DNA of 64,000 nt from Flavobacteriales bacterium UBA7666 (GTDB taxonomy: Bacteria; Bacteroidota; Bacteroidia; Flavobacteriales_D; Crocinitomicaceae), in assembly GCA_002483265.1 (NCBI GenBank), contig DLHO01000016.1, positions 62,001 through 126,000 on the forward strand, written 5' to 3'. Position 1 is the first letter of the stretch; every line of letters starts with the position of its first letter. The notes beneath the pieces were generated by a model, which was not told where the DNA came from, searched no databases, and was given only the letters and a program-made list of their open reading frames with translations. Shown in pieces: positions 1-7,794 of this stretch. The position numbers and the translations under genes are program-made.

Positions 1-1
1 A

Positions 2-232
2 GAAGCACTTCAGTCTTTGTTTGCGAAAGACAAAACTCACGGACTTCAAAACCAATATTATTTATTGATGGTCATTTTGACCTTGTTTGAGTTGATTCCA
101 ATTATCAGTAAGCTTTTCATGCCAGCAGGGGCTTATGATACCAAAGTAGCCTTACGCGATGATTTTGAGACGAAAGTTGCCACCTTGGAATCCGAAAAAG
201 AATTTGGAGAAAAGGAACGCGAATTGGCGTAA
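2..232 (+). CDS. C-terminal end of a DUF4407-type membrane protein (partial)
   Basis: The reading frame is open from the window edge, so only about the last 76 residues are present and the start lies outside. The visible part has one hydrophobic segment (LLMVILTLFELIPIISKLF) followed by PAGAYDTKVAL and a charged, probably coiled-coil tail rich in Glu and Lys. The 'E-L-I-P-I-I-S-K-L ... G-x-Y-D' block is what I recall from the end of DUF4407 proteins, which are membrane proteins of unknown function with a large coiled-coil loop. The family call rests on this short block alone. No terminator was recognised behind it. Confidence 0.5.
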   Translation, partial: EALQSLFAKDKTHGLQNQYYLLMVILTLFELIPIISKLFMPAGAYDTKVALRDDFETKVATLESEKEFGEKERELA

Positions 233-338
233 ATAAGAATTATCAGTAGTTAATTATCATTTATATTAATCTGATTTTTCATTTCTGCATTTTGCATTTG
301 AACTTGAAGTATCTTTATGAAAACTTCATTTTTAAATC

Positions 339-1115
339 ATGAAACGACTCATTCTCATTACATTGCTTTTTATTGCCGGAACTGGTTTTTCACAAGTTTT
401 AGATTCTATAAAGTATTCAATCAACGGACAGTCATTTACGGCATTTTATGCGAAACCCGCAAAAATCAGCAAGAAAACAAAAACCGTTTTAATCGTCCAT
501 GAATGGTGGGGATTGAATGATTATCCAAAATCAAGAGCGCTTCAAATTGCAAAGGAAGGGAATATTGGTTTCTGCATAGACATGTATGGAACCGGAAAAG
601 TGGCTGTTAATCCAAAAGATGCACAGGCTTTGGCAATGCCGTTTTACAGAGATCCTGATTTTTCCTATGGAAGATTTATGGCAGGATACAATCAAGCTTT
701 GAAAATTCAAGGTGTTGATTCTTCTAAAATGATAGCGATTGGTTATTGTTTTGGTGGCTCAATTGTCTTGAATGCTGCTAAAATGGGAGTTTCTTTAGAC
801 GGAGTGGTTAGTTTTCATGGGAATTTAGCTGGGATTCCGGCAGACAAAAGCAAGTTGAAAGCGGCAATTTTGGTTTGTAACGGTGCAGCAGATTCATTTG
901 TGCCAGACGAGGATATCACCGAGTTTAAAAGACAAATGACGGAAGTTGATGCAGATATGACTTTCATCAACTATACAGATGCAACACATGCATTTACAAA
1001 TCCACATTCAACAGAAGTAGGGAAGAAGTTCTCCATGCCTATTTCATATAATGCTGCAGCCGATAAACAAAGCTGGATTGATTTTAAGAAATTTATGAAG
1101 GCGAAGGTTAAATAA
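339..1115 (+). CDS. Secreted dienelactone hydrolase family protein
   Basis: An alpha/beta-hydrolase of 258 residues. The N-terminus is a signal peptide (residues 1-18, cleavage after GTGFS-Q), so the mature enzyme should be periplasmic or exported. The family signatures are HEWWGLN (about 54-60), the nucleophile elbow GYCFGG with Cys137, Asp185 in NGAADSFVP and His217 in DATHAF, giving the Cys-Asp-His triad of the dienelactone hydrolase family (PF01738). Classical members hydrolyse dienelactone in chloroaromatic breakdown, but secreted Bacteroidota homologues have no defined substrate, so the substrate is unknown. A TATCTTTA sequence at 310-317 is a weak promoter match. Confidence 0.9.
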   Translation: MKRLILITLLFIAGTGFSQVLDSIKYSINGQSFTAFYAKPAKISKKTKTVLIVHEWWGLNDYPKSRALQIAKEGNIGFCIDMYGTGKVAVNPKDAQALAMPFYRDPDFSYGRFMAGYNQALKIQGVDSSKMIAIGYCFGGSIVLNAAKMGVSLDGVVSFHGNLAGIPADKSKLKAAILVCNGAADSFVPDEDITEFKRQMTEVDADMTFINYTDATHAFTNPHSTEVGKKFSMPISYNAAADKQSWIDFKKFMKAKVK

Positions 1116-1182
1116 GACTGTAAGACAAAAGACTTGATTTTTAGAAGTAATTCAAGTCTCTATGTCTAAAGTCTTCTGTCTA
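1116..1182. repeat. Intergenic inverted-repeat element of GAC/GTC units, copy A
   Basis: The gap after the hydrolase consists of GACNNAAGAC-type units on the left (AAGACAAAAGACTTGA) mirrored on the right (TTCAAGTCT, TGTCTAAAGTCTTCTGTCT). AGACTTGA at 1130-1137 pairs with TCAAGTCT at 1152-1159. Related copies lie at 1892-1964, 14240-14298 and 14655-14690. It may act as a transcript 3' end or be a REP-like mobile repeat. Confidence 0.6.
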
Positions 1183-1221
1183 CAATAGAATCCAAAAACT
1201 AACTTGATGCGTACTTGCTAT

Positions 1222-1887
1222 ATGAAATGGACTAAAATTAGCGTTGGATTGATTATGGCTTTATCGTTGTTTGGTTGTTCTACTTCAAGAAAAAGCCTAT
1301 CCTATCTGGCGTTGGGAGATTCCTATACGATCGGAGAGAGTGTCCCGACAAACAAAAATTTCCCTTATCAATTGGCAGATTCTGTGAGCGAGAAAGGAAA
1401 GAAATATGCAAGTCCTGTAATTATTGCCCGCACCGGTTGGCGTACAGATCAGTTAATAGAGGCTGTTGAATCTTCTCATTTGAAGAAAGAATACGACCTC
1501 GTTACTCTATTGATTGGCGTGAACAATGAATTTCAAGGAAGATCTTTAAAAGAATATGAACAGGATTTTACTGCTTTATGTAAAAAGTCCATCGAACTAG
1601 CCGGAAATAAAAAGAAACGGGTCTATGTGATTTCTATTCCTGACTACGGATATACACCCTATGGAAAACCGAATTTGAACCGAATTTCGGAACGAATTAA
1701 TTTGTTTAATGCATCCAATAAACGCATTTCAGACTCATTGAAATTGAACTACGTGAATATTACAGAGATTTCCCGAAGAGGATTAGATGAGCCTGATTTG
1801 GTGGCTGAAGACGGCTTGCATCCAGGTGTAAAAATGTATGGGCTTTGGGTAAAGGAGATTCTGAAGAAGATGAAAATTAAAAGGTAA
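1222..1887 (+). CDS. SGNH/GDSL-type hydrolase lipoprotein
   Basis: Lipid-anchored esterase/lipase-like protein of about 221 residues. ATG 1222 is chosen because it gives a normal lipoprotein signal (MKWTKISVGLIMALSLFGC, lipobox LFGC). ATG 1207 and TTG 1204 in the same frame would only add residues before the signal. SGNH blocks are visible: GDSYTIGES (nucleophilic Ser), a Gly block in ARTGWRTD, GVNNEF (block III Asn) and EDGLHPG (Asp-x-x-His, block V). Such enzymes hydrolyse esters of lipids, acyl groups or acetylated sugars; nothing here specifies the substrate. It sits between two copies of the GAC/GTC inverted repeat. Confidence 0.85.
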   Translation: MKWTKISVGLIMALSLFGCSTSRKSLSYLALGDSYTIGESVPTNKNFPYQLADSVSEKGKKYASPVIIARTGWRTDQLIEAVESSHLKKEYDLVTLLIGVNNEFQGRSLKEYEQDFTALCKKSIELAGNKKKRVYVISIPDYGYTPYGKPNLNRISERINLFNASNKRISDSLKLNYVNITEISRRGLDEPDLVAEDGLHPGVKMYGLWVKEILKKMKIKR

Positions 1888-1891
1888 GATT

Positions 1892-1964
1892 AGAGACTAA
1901 AGACACAAGACTTGATCTTTTTTGTGAATTCAAGTCTTTTGTCTAATGTCTTTTGTCTAAAGTC
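1892..1964. repeat. Intergenic inverted-repeat element of GAC/GTC units, copy B
   Basis: Same organisation as copy A. AAGACTTGA (1907-1915) can pair with TCAAGTCTT (1930-1938), and further GACTAAAGAC units on the left face GTCTTTTGTC units on the right. The element ends just before the TATCTTTG promoter box of the next gene. Confidence 0.6.
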
Positions 1965-1965
1965 G

Positions 1966-1973
1966 TATCTTTG
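1966..1973 (+). promoter_or_regulatory. Bacteroidota -7 box (TATCTTTG) for fumarylacetoacetase
   Basis: Exact match to TAnnTTTG, 22 nt before the ATG at 1996. The expected upstream TTTG falls inside repeat copy B, so the -33 element cannot be assigned with certainty. Confidence 0.55.
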
Positions 1974-1995
1974 TTTCTATTAAAATTCAAAGAAC

Positions 1996-3276
1996 ATGTC
2001 ACAAATTCCTGCAAATAATCCCGCTTTGAAATCATGGATTGAAGTTCCTTCTGATTCAGATTTTCCAATTCAAAACTTGCCTTTTGGTGTTGTTAGAAAT
2101 GAAAACTTAACACCGCATGTAGCCTCAAGAATCGGAAACAAAGTGATTGATTTGAAAACACTTCATGTGTTGGGTTATTTAGAGAATTTGCCTTTCGAAT
2201 TGACTGATTTTAATACCGATTCATTAAATCCAATGATGAAAAAAGGGAAGAAGGCTGTTCGTGACTTGAGAAACAGGTTATCCAAATTATTCGATATCAA
2301 TCAAGCGGATTTGCAAAAAAATGAGCAGCATGTTGCTCAGGTTCTCATTCCATTGGAGAATGTGAAAATGTGCATGCCAGTTCAGATTGGCGATTACACG
2401 GATTTTTATTCGAGTAGGGAACATGCTACCAATATCGGAATGATGTTGCGTGATCCAGCAAATGCCTTAATGCCGAATTGGTTGTGGTTGCCAGTCGGTT
2501 ATCATGGAAGGTCGAGTTCGATTATTATTTCTGGTGAACCAGTAAGACGACCGAAAGGCCAAATTAAACCAAATCCAGAAGAGCCACCAATTTATGCTCC
2601 GTGTAGGAGTCTCGATTTTGAATTGGAAACGGCCTTTATCACTTTTGATGGAAAACCCTTGGGAGAGTCTATTTCAACGACAGAAGCAGAGGATTATATT
2701 TTTGGAATGGTTTTGTTCAATGATTGGTCTGCCCGCGATATTCAAGCTTGGGAGTATGTGCCACTTGGACCTTTTTTGGCGAAGAACTTCGCTTCATCAC
2801 TTTCTCCTTGGATTGTTACTTTGGATGCATTACAACCGTTTAAATTAGAAGGTCCAACTCAAGATCCAGCGGTTTTGTCTTATTTGAAATACGAAGGACA
2901 ATTGTCATACGATATTCAATTGGAAGCATATATTGAACCTGAAAATGGAGAGGAGACAAAGGTTTGCACGTCGAATTTCAAGTATATGTATTGGAACATG
3001 GCTCAGCAATTGGCACATCATACAGTGAATGGTTGTAACGTTCGATGTGGAGATTTGATGGGGTCCGGAACTATTTCAGGTCCGACACCTGATTCATTTG
3101 GTTCAATGATGGAGTTGACTTGGAAAGGAACAAAACCAATTCATTTGAAAGACGGAAGTGAACGAAAATTCATTCAAGATGGAGACAATGTAATCATGCG
3201 TGGGTTCTCGACAAAAGACGGTGTTCGAATTGGTTTTGGGGAAGTTTCAGGAAAAATTCTTCCGGCTAAAAACTAA
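1996..3276 (+). CDS. fahA: Fumarylacetoacetase
   Basis: Cleaves 4-fumarylacetoacetate to fumarate and acetoacetate (EC 3.7.1.2), the last step of tyrosine/homogentisate breakdown in the cytoplasm. The 426-residue length is normal. Active-site blocks match the vertebrate enzyme with a constant offset of ten residues: DYTDFYSSREHATNIG carries metal ligand Asp136 and catalytic His143, DFELET gives Glu209 and Glu211, and NDWSARDIQAWEYVPLGPFL follows. No other homogentisate-pathway gene is adjacent. It has its own promoter box upstream and a strong terminator downstream, so it is probably monocistronic. Confidence 0.97.
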   Translation: MSQIPANNPALKSWIEVPSDSDFPIQNLPFGVVRNENLTPHVASRIGNKVIDLKTLHVLGYLENLPFELTDFNTDSLNPMMKKGKKAVRDLRNRLSKLFDINQADLQKNEQHVAQVLIPLENVKMCMPVQIGDYTDFYSSREHATNIGMMLRDPANALMPNWLWLPVGYHGRSSSIIISGEPVRRPKGQIKPNPEEPPIYAPCRSLDFELETAFITFDGKPLGESISTTEAEDYIFGMVLFNDWSARDIQAWEYVPLGPFLAKNFASSLSPWIVTLDALQPFKLEGPTQDPAVLSYLKYEGQLSYDIQLEAYIEPENGEETKVCTSNFKYMYWNMAQQLAHHTVNGCNVRCGDLMGSGTISGPTPDSFGSMMELTWKGTKPIHLKDGSERKFIQDGDNVIMRGFSTKDGVRIGFGEVSGKILPAKN

Positions 3277-3295
3277 TTTTATTAAGATACAATAG

Positions 3296-3326
3296 AACCG
3301 TTAGCCTGATCGCTGACGGTTTTTTT
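3296..3326 (+). terminator. Rho-independent terminator after fahA
   Basis: AACCGTTAGC (3296-3305) pairs with GCTGACGGTT (3312-3321) with one G-U pair and a 6-nt loop, followed by a run of T. Confidence 0.9.
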
Positions 3327-3407
3327 ATGCAGAAATATCCACCGAAAGGTTGATTTTTCTGACTGAATTAAGATTTAGTTTTGGACTTAAATTAAATCGT
3401 ACATTCT

Positions 3408-3842
3408 ATGAAAATTTCAACCAAATTTCTATTCATTTTTGCTGTCTTATTTATTGGCTTAGCATCTTGTTCTAAGGAAAAAAGAATTGAGAGACAATTA
3501 GTGAAAAAAGATGGTAAGTGGAAAATTACTTCTGTAGATTACAAGTATTATATGAACAATACGTTGCAGGCATCCGCGAATTTTCCGAATGCCGGAACAA
3601 TTGAGTTTAATAAAAAAGGATCCTTTGTGATGACACTTACTCTAAGTGGTTCGCCGGAAACATACGGAGGGACGTGGACGAACAGCGAAGATGCGATTAC
3701 TACTATTTCTGATGGAAATACAACTGTTTTGAAAATTGTGGATGGACCGAAGAAAGATAAACTGACTCTTGAAGAGACAGATTATTACAACGATACTGCT
3801 GAAAAAGAAGCGTACACTTACCATTTAGAGCGGGCAGATTAA
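3408..3842 (+). CDS. Small lipocalin-like lipoprotein, tandem copy 1
   Basis: A 144-residue lipoprotein of unknown function. The signal peptide ends in the lipobox LASC (Cys21), followed by SKEKRIERQL, which occurs almost unchanged in the next gene. The mature part starts with a GKW block and is predominantly beta-strand-like (TIEFNKKGSFVM, TYGGTW), which resembles small Bacteroidota lipocalin-like lipoproteins. It has exactly the same length as the neighbour at 3994-4428, and both end in a similar terminator, indicating a tandem duplication of the whole transcription unit. A third, more distant relative is at 53554-53913. No ligand or catalytic residue is evident. Confidence 0.8.
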   Translation: MKISTKFLFIFAVLFIGLASCSKEKRIERQLVKKDGKWKITSVDYKYYMNNTLQASANFPNAGTIEFNKKGSFVMTLTLSGSPETYGGTWTNSEDAITTISDGNTTVLKIVDGPKKDKLTLEETDYYNDTAEKEAYTYHLERAD

Positions 3843-3885
3843 TAGCACAAAAGAGAAGTAAGAACTACAAATAGCAATACTGGAA

Positions 3886-3914
3886 AAGCTGTTCTCAAAA
3901 GGAACGGCTTTTTT
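3886..3914 (+). terminator. Terminator after lipoprotein copy 1
   Basis: AAGCTGTTC (3886-3894) pairs with GAACGGCTT (3902-3910), one G-U pair, then T residues. Closely related to the terminator at 4453-4482. Confidence 0.85.
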
Positions 3915-3993
3915 GTGGTCCATTTTTTCTATTCTTTCGGTATTTTGGAATTAACTTTTTAAGTGTAGATTTGGCCGAAAATTAAATCAATTT

Positions 3994-4428
3994 ATGAAAA
4001 ACGTAACCAAATTACTACTTGTATTATCTGTTTTTGCTATCGGATTTAGCAGTTGTTCTAAGGAAAAACGAATCGAAAAGCAGTTGTATTCCAAAAGCGG
4101 GAAGTGGAATAATACCCTCTATGATTATAAATATTATCTGAATGGTAATCTGGATGGTACGGCCGTTTATACAAATACGGGATATATTGAATTTAAAAAA
4201 GATGGTACCTATACCTGGATATTCACTGCTGACGGTGATACGGATGTTTCCACAGGGACTTGGTCTAATACCGAAGATCAATTGTCTATGATCGAACCGG
4301 GGAATCCATTGGTATGGAAAATCGTTGAAGAATCAAAAAAGACATTGAAGTTAGAATATAGTGAAAACAGTAATATAATTGGAGAGGAAAGAGAGGTTTA
4401 TACTCTGACATTCGAAAAGGTAAAATAG
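3994..4428 (+). CDS. Small lipocalin-like lipoprotein, tandem copy 2
   Basis: Paralogue of the preceding gene, also 144 residues, with lipobox SSC and the shared SKEKRIE(K/R)QL segment after the lipidated Cys. Common blocks include SGKWNNTLYDYKYY, YIEFKKDGTYTW and STGTWSNTED, aligned in the same order as in copy 1. Outside these blocks the two have diverged strongly, so the duplication is not recent. The function is unknown; a role as a surface or periplasmic lipocalin-fold lipoprotein is inference from the GxW start and the repeated beta-strand pattern. Confidence 0.8.
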   Translation: MKNVTKLLLVLSVFAIGFSSCSKEKRIEKQLYSKSGKWNNTLYDYKYYLNGNLDGTAVYTNTGYIEFKKDGTYTWIFTADGDTDVSTGTWSNTEDQLSMIEPGNPLVWKIVEESKKTLKLEYSENSNIIGEEREVYTLTFEKVK

Positions 4429-4452
4429 GTCTTTAATTCCAAATAGGAAAGA

Positions 4453-4482
4453 AAGGCTGTTCTTAGAAGGAACGGCTTTTTT
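4453..4482 (+). terminator. Terminator after lipoprotein copy 2
   Basis: GCTGTTC (4456-4462) pairs with GAACGGC (4470-4476), the stem extends through flanking A-T and G-U pairs, and a T run follows. The arms and the T run match those of the terminator after copy 1. Confidence 0.85.
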
Positions 4483-4545
4483 GTTAGTTAACCGGCTATT
4501 GTTAACACTTCCTAAATCCAAATGAAAACGGAGGTTATTTCCTTC

Positions 4546-4553
4546 TATTTTTG
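4546..4553 (+). promoter_or_regulatory. -7 box (TATTTTTG) for the (p)ppGpp synthetase/hydrolase
   Basis: Exact TAnnTTTG match placed 29 nt before the ATG at 4583, downstream of a terminator, so a transcript start here is likely. No convincing -33 TTTG was seen. Confidence 0.6.
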
Positions 4554-4582
4554 TAACTTAAAAGATTGATTCCGCACAAGCT

Positions 4583-6793
4583 ATGGAAGCCCAGATTGAT
4601 TTAGAAAAAGAACGATTAGAAATATTAAGCGCTTTTAAAGGACTTTTAAGAGCGACCAAAAATAGAACCCGCCAGGATACGGCTTATATCCGCAAAGCTT
4701 TTGACGTTGCTGTTGAAGCGCATAAAGACATGCGCAGGAAATCGGGCGAACCTTATATTTATCATCCGATTGCTGTTGCACGTATTTGTGTCGAGGAAAT
4801 GGGACTCGGTGCGACTTCCATTGCGTGTGCATTGTTGCATGATACGGTGGAGGATACGCACATTACCTTGCAGGATGTAGAGGATTTATTTGGTGAAAAA
4901 GCGCGAAGAATTATTGATGGTTTAACCAAAATTCCCGATGTTTTTGACCAGAACACATCTGTTCAGGCTGAGAACTTCCGTAAAATGATTTTGACCATTT
5001 CAGATGACCTGCGTGTTGTTTTGATCAAGCTGGCAGATCGTTTACACAATATGCGTACGCTGCAGAGTATGAGTTCCGAGCAGCAAATTAAGATCGCTTC
5101 GGAAACCAAATTTTTATATGCTCCCTTAGCACATCGACTAGGTCTTTATTCCATTAAAACGGAATTGGAGGATTTAGCAATGAAGTATACGGAAACCGAA
5201 ATCTATCGGGATATTCAGCTCAAGTTGAAATCTACGGAAGATGTGCGGAATCGCTTCATTCGCCGATTTGTAAATCCTATTCGTGAGGCTCTGAATAAAG
5301 AAGGTTATCATTTCGATATTAAAGCCAGAACCAAATCTATTTCTTCGATTTGGAGGAAGATGCAAAGCAAGGATCTTCCTTTTGAAGAGGTGTTTGATTT
5401 GTTTGCCATCCGAATTATTTTGGATACACCGATCGAAATGGAAAAAGCAGATTGTTGGCGCGTTTATTCTATTGTGACGGATTTTTATCAGCCAAGTCCG
5501 GATCGTTTGAGGGATTGGATTTCCACTCCGCGTGCGAATGGGTATGAATCGCTGCATACCACCGTTATGTCGCCGCAAGGTAAATGGGTGGAAGTGCAGA
5601 TTCGAACTAAACGGATGGATGAAATTGCGGAGAAAGGATTGGCAGCTCATTACCGCTACAAGGAAAATCAAAAAGACGACAGCAAATTCGATCGTTGGAT
5701 TTCTGAAATTCGTGACTTATTGGAAAATCCGGATGTAAATGCAATGGATTTTGTGGAAGAGTTTAAAATGAACTTATTCCATGAGGAGATTTATGTGTTC
5801 ACTCCAAAAGGAGATTTGCGCGTTCTTCCCGTAGGTGCTACGATCCTGGATTTTGCTTACGATATCCACAGTGATATTGGAAATAAATGTATTGGAGCAA
5901 AAGTGAATAACCGCTTAGTTCCTTTGAGCTATCAGTTGCAAAATGGCGATCAGTTAGAAATTATCACTTCCTCCAAACAGAAACCATCCGAAGATTGGTT
6001 GCGTTTGGCAGGAACGGCAAGAGCAAGGCAGAAAATTAAATCTGCACTGAATGAGGAGCGAAAAGAAATTGCAGCGGATGGTCGAGAGATCTTAGAGCGT
6101 AAATTCAAACAGCTGCATATTCGGTTTAAATCTGAAAACATCACCGTGCTAGAGCGTTTTTATGGATTTTCTTCCGCAACGGATCTTTATATTCGAATTG
6201 CAAAAGGAAAGGTGGATCTATCAAAATTAAGAGAGCTTGAAAATGTGAACGGATTGATCCAATTGGAGAAGAAACCAGTTGTAAACAAAGATAAACACGA
6301 GCTCGACGTCTATCCGAAGATCAATAAGAAAGACGACACCATCATTATTGGAGAAGATTTCAAGAATATCCAATATCAAATGGCACGTTGTTGTAATCCA
6401 ATTCCGGGAGATCCCATTTTTGGATTTATCACGATTTCGGAAGGAATTAAAATTCACCGAAACAATTGCCCAAATGCAGAGCACTTGCAGTCAAAGATGG
6501 CCTATCGCTGTATCAAAGCGCGCTGGAGAAGTCAGGATTTAGTAGCTCGCGTAGCTGCCATTCGTTTGATCGGGATTGATGATGTTGGTATTGTGAACAA
6601 GATCACAGAAGTCATTTCGAAAGAATTGAATGTGAATATGAAATCCATTTCTTTTGAAGCCAATGATGGTTTGTTCGAAGGAAAAATTCACGTCTTGGTA
6701 TACGATACCGAACATCTGGATACTTTGATGCGGAAGTTTGAACAGGTAGAAGGCGTGAAGCGTGTGGAGCGTTACGATACGAAGGAAGATTGA
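4583..6793 (+). CDS. relA: Bifunctional (p)ppGpp synthetase/hydrolase (RelA/SpoT homologue)
   Basis: Makes and degrades the alarmone (p)ppGpp in the stringent response. The 736 residues have the full long-RSH layout: an HD hydrolase domain with HDTVED (His86-Asp87) and KLADRLHNM (149-157), a synthetase domain with RANGYESLH (317-325) and EVQIRT (337-342), a TGS domain starting at EIYVFTPKG (about 402), a conserved-cysteine region (ARCCNPIPGD) and a C-terminal ACT domain (about 665-736). Both catalytic halves keep their signature residues, so it should be bifunctional. It is a single-gene unit with its own promoter box, upstream of the fur operon. Confidence 0.97.
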   Translation: MEAQIDLEKERLEILSAFKGLLRATKNRTRQDTAYIRKAFDVAVEAHKDMRRKSGEPYIYHPIAVARICVEEMGLGATSIACALLHDTVEDTHITLQDVEDLFGEKARRIIDGLTKIPDVFDQNTSVQAENFRKMILTISDDLRVVLIKLADRLHNMRTLQSMSSEQQIKIASETKFLYAPLAHRLGLYSIKTELEDLAMKYTETEIYRDIQLKLKSTEDVRNRFIRRFVNPIREALNKEGYHFDIKARTKSISSIWRKMQSKDLPFEEVFDLFAIRIILDTPIEMEKADCWRVYSIVTDFYQPSPDRLRDWISTPRANGYESLHTTVMSPQGKWVEVQIRTKRMDEIAEKGLAAHYRYKENQKDDSKFDRWISEIRDLLENPDVNAMDFVEEFKMNLFHEEIYVFTPKGDLRVLPVGATILDFAYDIHSDIGNKCIGAKVNNRLVPLSYQLQNGDQLEIITSSKQKPSEDWLRLAGTARARQKIKSALNEERKEIAADGREILERKFKQLHIRFKSENITVLERFYGFSSATDLYIRIAKGKVDLSKLRELENVNGLIQLEKKPVVNKDKHELDVYPKINKKDDTIIIGEDFKNIQYQMARCCNPIPGDPIFGFITISEGIKIHRNNCPNAEHLQSKMAYRCIKARWRSQDLVARVAAIRLIGIDDVGIVNKITEVISKELNVNMKSISFEANDGLFEGKIHVLVYDTEHLDTLMRKFEQVEGVKRVERYDTKED

Positions 6794-6801
6794 TTTGTCT
6801 T

Positions 6802-6820
6802 TGGGAGCTTGTTCCTCCCA
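6802..6820 (+). terminator. Weak stem-loop after relA
   Basis: TGGGAG (6802-6807) pairs with CTCCCA (6815-6820) 9 nt behind the relA stop codon. No T run follows, so termination activity is uncertain. The rest of the 192-nt gap up to the fur promoter shows nothing else I can name. Confidence 0.35.
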
Positions 6821-6959
6821 TCTTAAAAATACAGATAGACATAAGTCTATTTGACCAGTAATAGCAGGGATTTTAGCTTCACTGTTCAAAAGCCTCATAT
6901 CTCGTTGAAAACTTCTGTTTAAGAGGTGATAGGATCGTGTGTCAAAAGAAAAAAATGAC

Positions 6960-6967
6960 TACTTTTG
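6960..6967 (+). promoter_or_regulatory. -7 box (TACTTTTG) of the fur-STAS-purA operon
   Basis: Exact TAnnTTTG match 18 nt before the ATG at 6986. Its final TTG is the codon that would give the longest reading frame, which argues for the ATG as the true start and for a very short leader. Confidence 0.6.
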
Positions 6968-6985
6968 CCTTTTCAACTTTGTCAG

Positions 6986-7441
6986 ATGCAACAACAAGAT
7001 CTGCAGTTAACAGTCAGAAACATTTTTTCAGCGTATTTGGAGCAAAACGGGCACCGGAAAACTCCCGAGCGCTTTGCTATTTTGGCTGAAATCTATAATT
7101 ATATGGGGCATTTTGATATTGAGTCTTTGTATATCAAGATGAAAAATCAAAATTACCGTGTTTCCAGAGCAACTTTGTACAATACGATCGAGTTACTATT
7201 GGCTTGTAATCTGGTTAGAAAGCATCAGTTCGGAAAAAATCTGGCGCAATTTGAAAAATCTCACGGATCCAAACAGCACGACCATGTTATTATTACCGAT
7301 ACAGGTGAAGTAATTGAGTTTTGTGATCCACGAATTCAAAGTATCAAAGCAACTATCGAAGAAATTTTCGGGGTTAAAATCCAACACCATTCACTTTATT
7401 TCTACGGAGTTAGAAACGAAGAGAATGAACAAAATCAATAA
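6986..7441 (+). CDS. fur: Fur family transcriptional regulator
   Basis: Metal-dependent winged-helix regulator of about 151 residues; ATG 6986 is preferred over TTG 6965, which lies inside the promoter box. It has the N-terminal winged helix (GHRKTPERFAIL, VSRATLYNTIELL) and the dimerisation-domain block QHDHVIITDTGEVIEFCD. At the place where most Fur proteins have CxxC for structural zinc, this protein reads ITDTG, so that zinc site is missing, as in some alphaproteobacterial Fur proteins. Whether it senses iron or another metal cannot be read from sequence. It overlaps the next start codon by one base, heading a translationally coupled operon. Confidence 0.9.
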   Translation: MQQQDLQLTVRNIFSAYLEQNGHRKTPERFAILAEIYNYMGHFDIESLYIKMKNQNYRVSRATLYNTIELLLACNLVRKHQFGKNLAQFEKSHGSKQHDHVIITDTGEVIEFCDPRIQSIKATIEEIFGVKIQHHSLYFYGVRNEENEQNQ

Positions 7442-7794
7442 TGAGTGCTCAGTTTGAAATAACGAAGTCGTCGAATTTTGTATTGGTCAAAATTTCCGGA
7501 AGAATTATTTCTGACGAAGGATTGTCGGATGCACTTGATCAAATAGAGAAATCGTTGTCAAGTGATTTGAAAGCAGTTCTGTGTGATTGTTCCAAATTGG
7601 AATACTGCAATAGTACCGGATTGAATTTCTTTGTACGGATTCTTACAAGATCACGAAAAACAGGATTGGATTGTGTATTAGTGAATTTACAACCGTCCGT
7701 TAAAAAGTTGTTCGAAATATCCAAGTTAAACGAAATTTTTAGCTGTTTCAATTCTACAGATGAGGTTGAAGCAAAATTTAATAAAGTCAAATGA
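7441..7794 (+). CDS. STAS-domain protein, anti-sigma factor antagonist type
   Basis: A single STAS domain of 117 residues, the fold of SpoIIAA/RsbV-like anti-sigma factor antagonists. The signature YCNSTGLNFF places a serine (Ser58) at the position phosphorylated in that family, and flanking strands (LKAVLCDCS) fit. In the partner-switch scheme such a protein is phosphorylated by a kinase and dephosphorylated by a SpoIIE/PP2C phosphatase. A candidate phosphatase is encoded at 25981-27228, but linkage of the two is inference. It starts on the last base of the fur stop codon and overlaps purA by 4 bases, so expression is coupled. Confidence 0.9.
   Translation: MSAQFEITKSSNFVLVKISGRIISDEGLSDALDQIEKSLSSDLKAVLCDCSKLEYCNSTGLNFFVRILTRSRKTGLDCVLVNLQPSVKKLFEISKLNEIFSCFNSTDEVEAKFNKVK

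Noticed and set aside
5174..5671. 165-codon open frame on the minus strand inside relA
   Set aside because: It lies fully inside the (p)ppGpp synthetase gene, has no recognisable protein pattern and no promoter box; it is a shadow frame.
6539..6898. 119-codon minus-strand frame over the relA 3' end
   Set aside because: Mostly antisense to the conserved ACT domain and lacking protein-like features.
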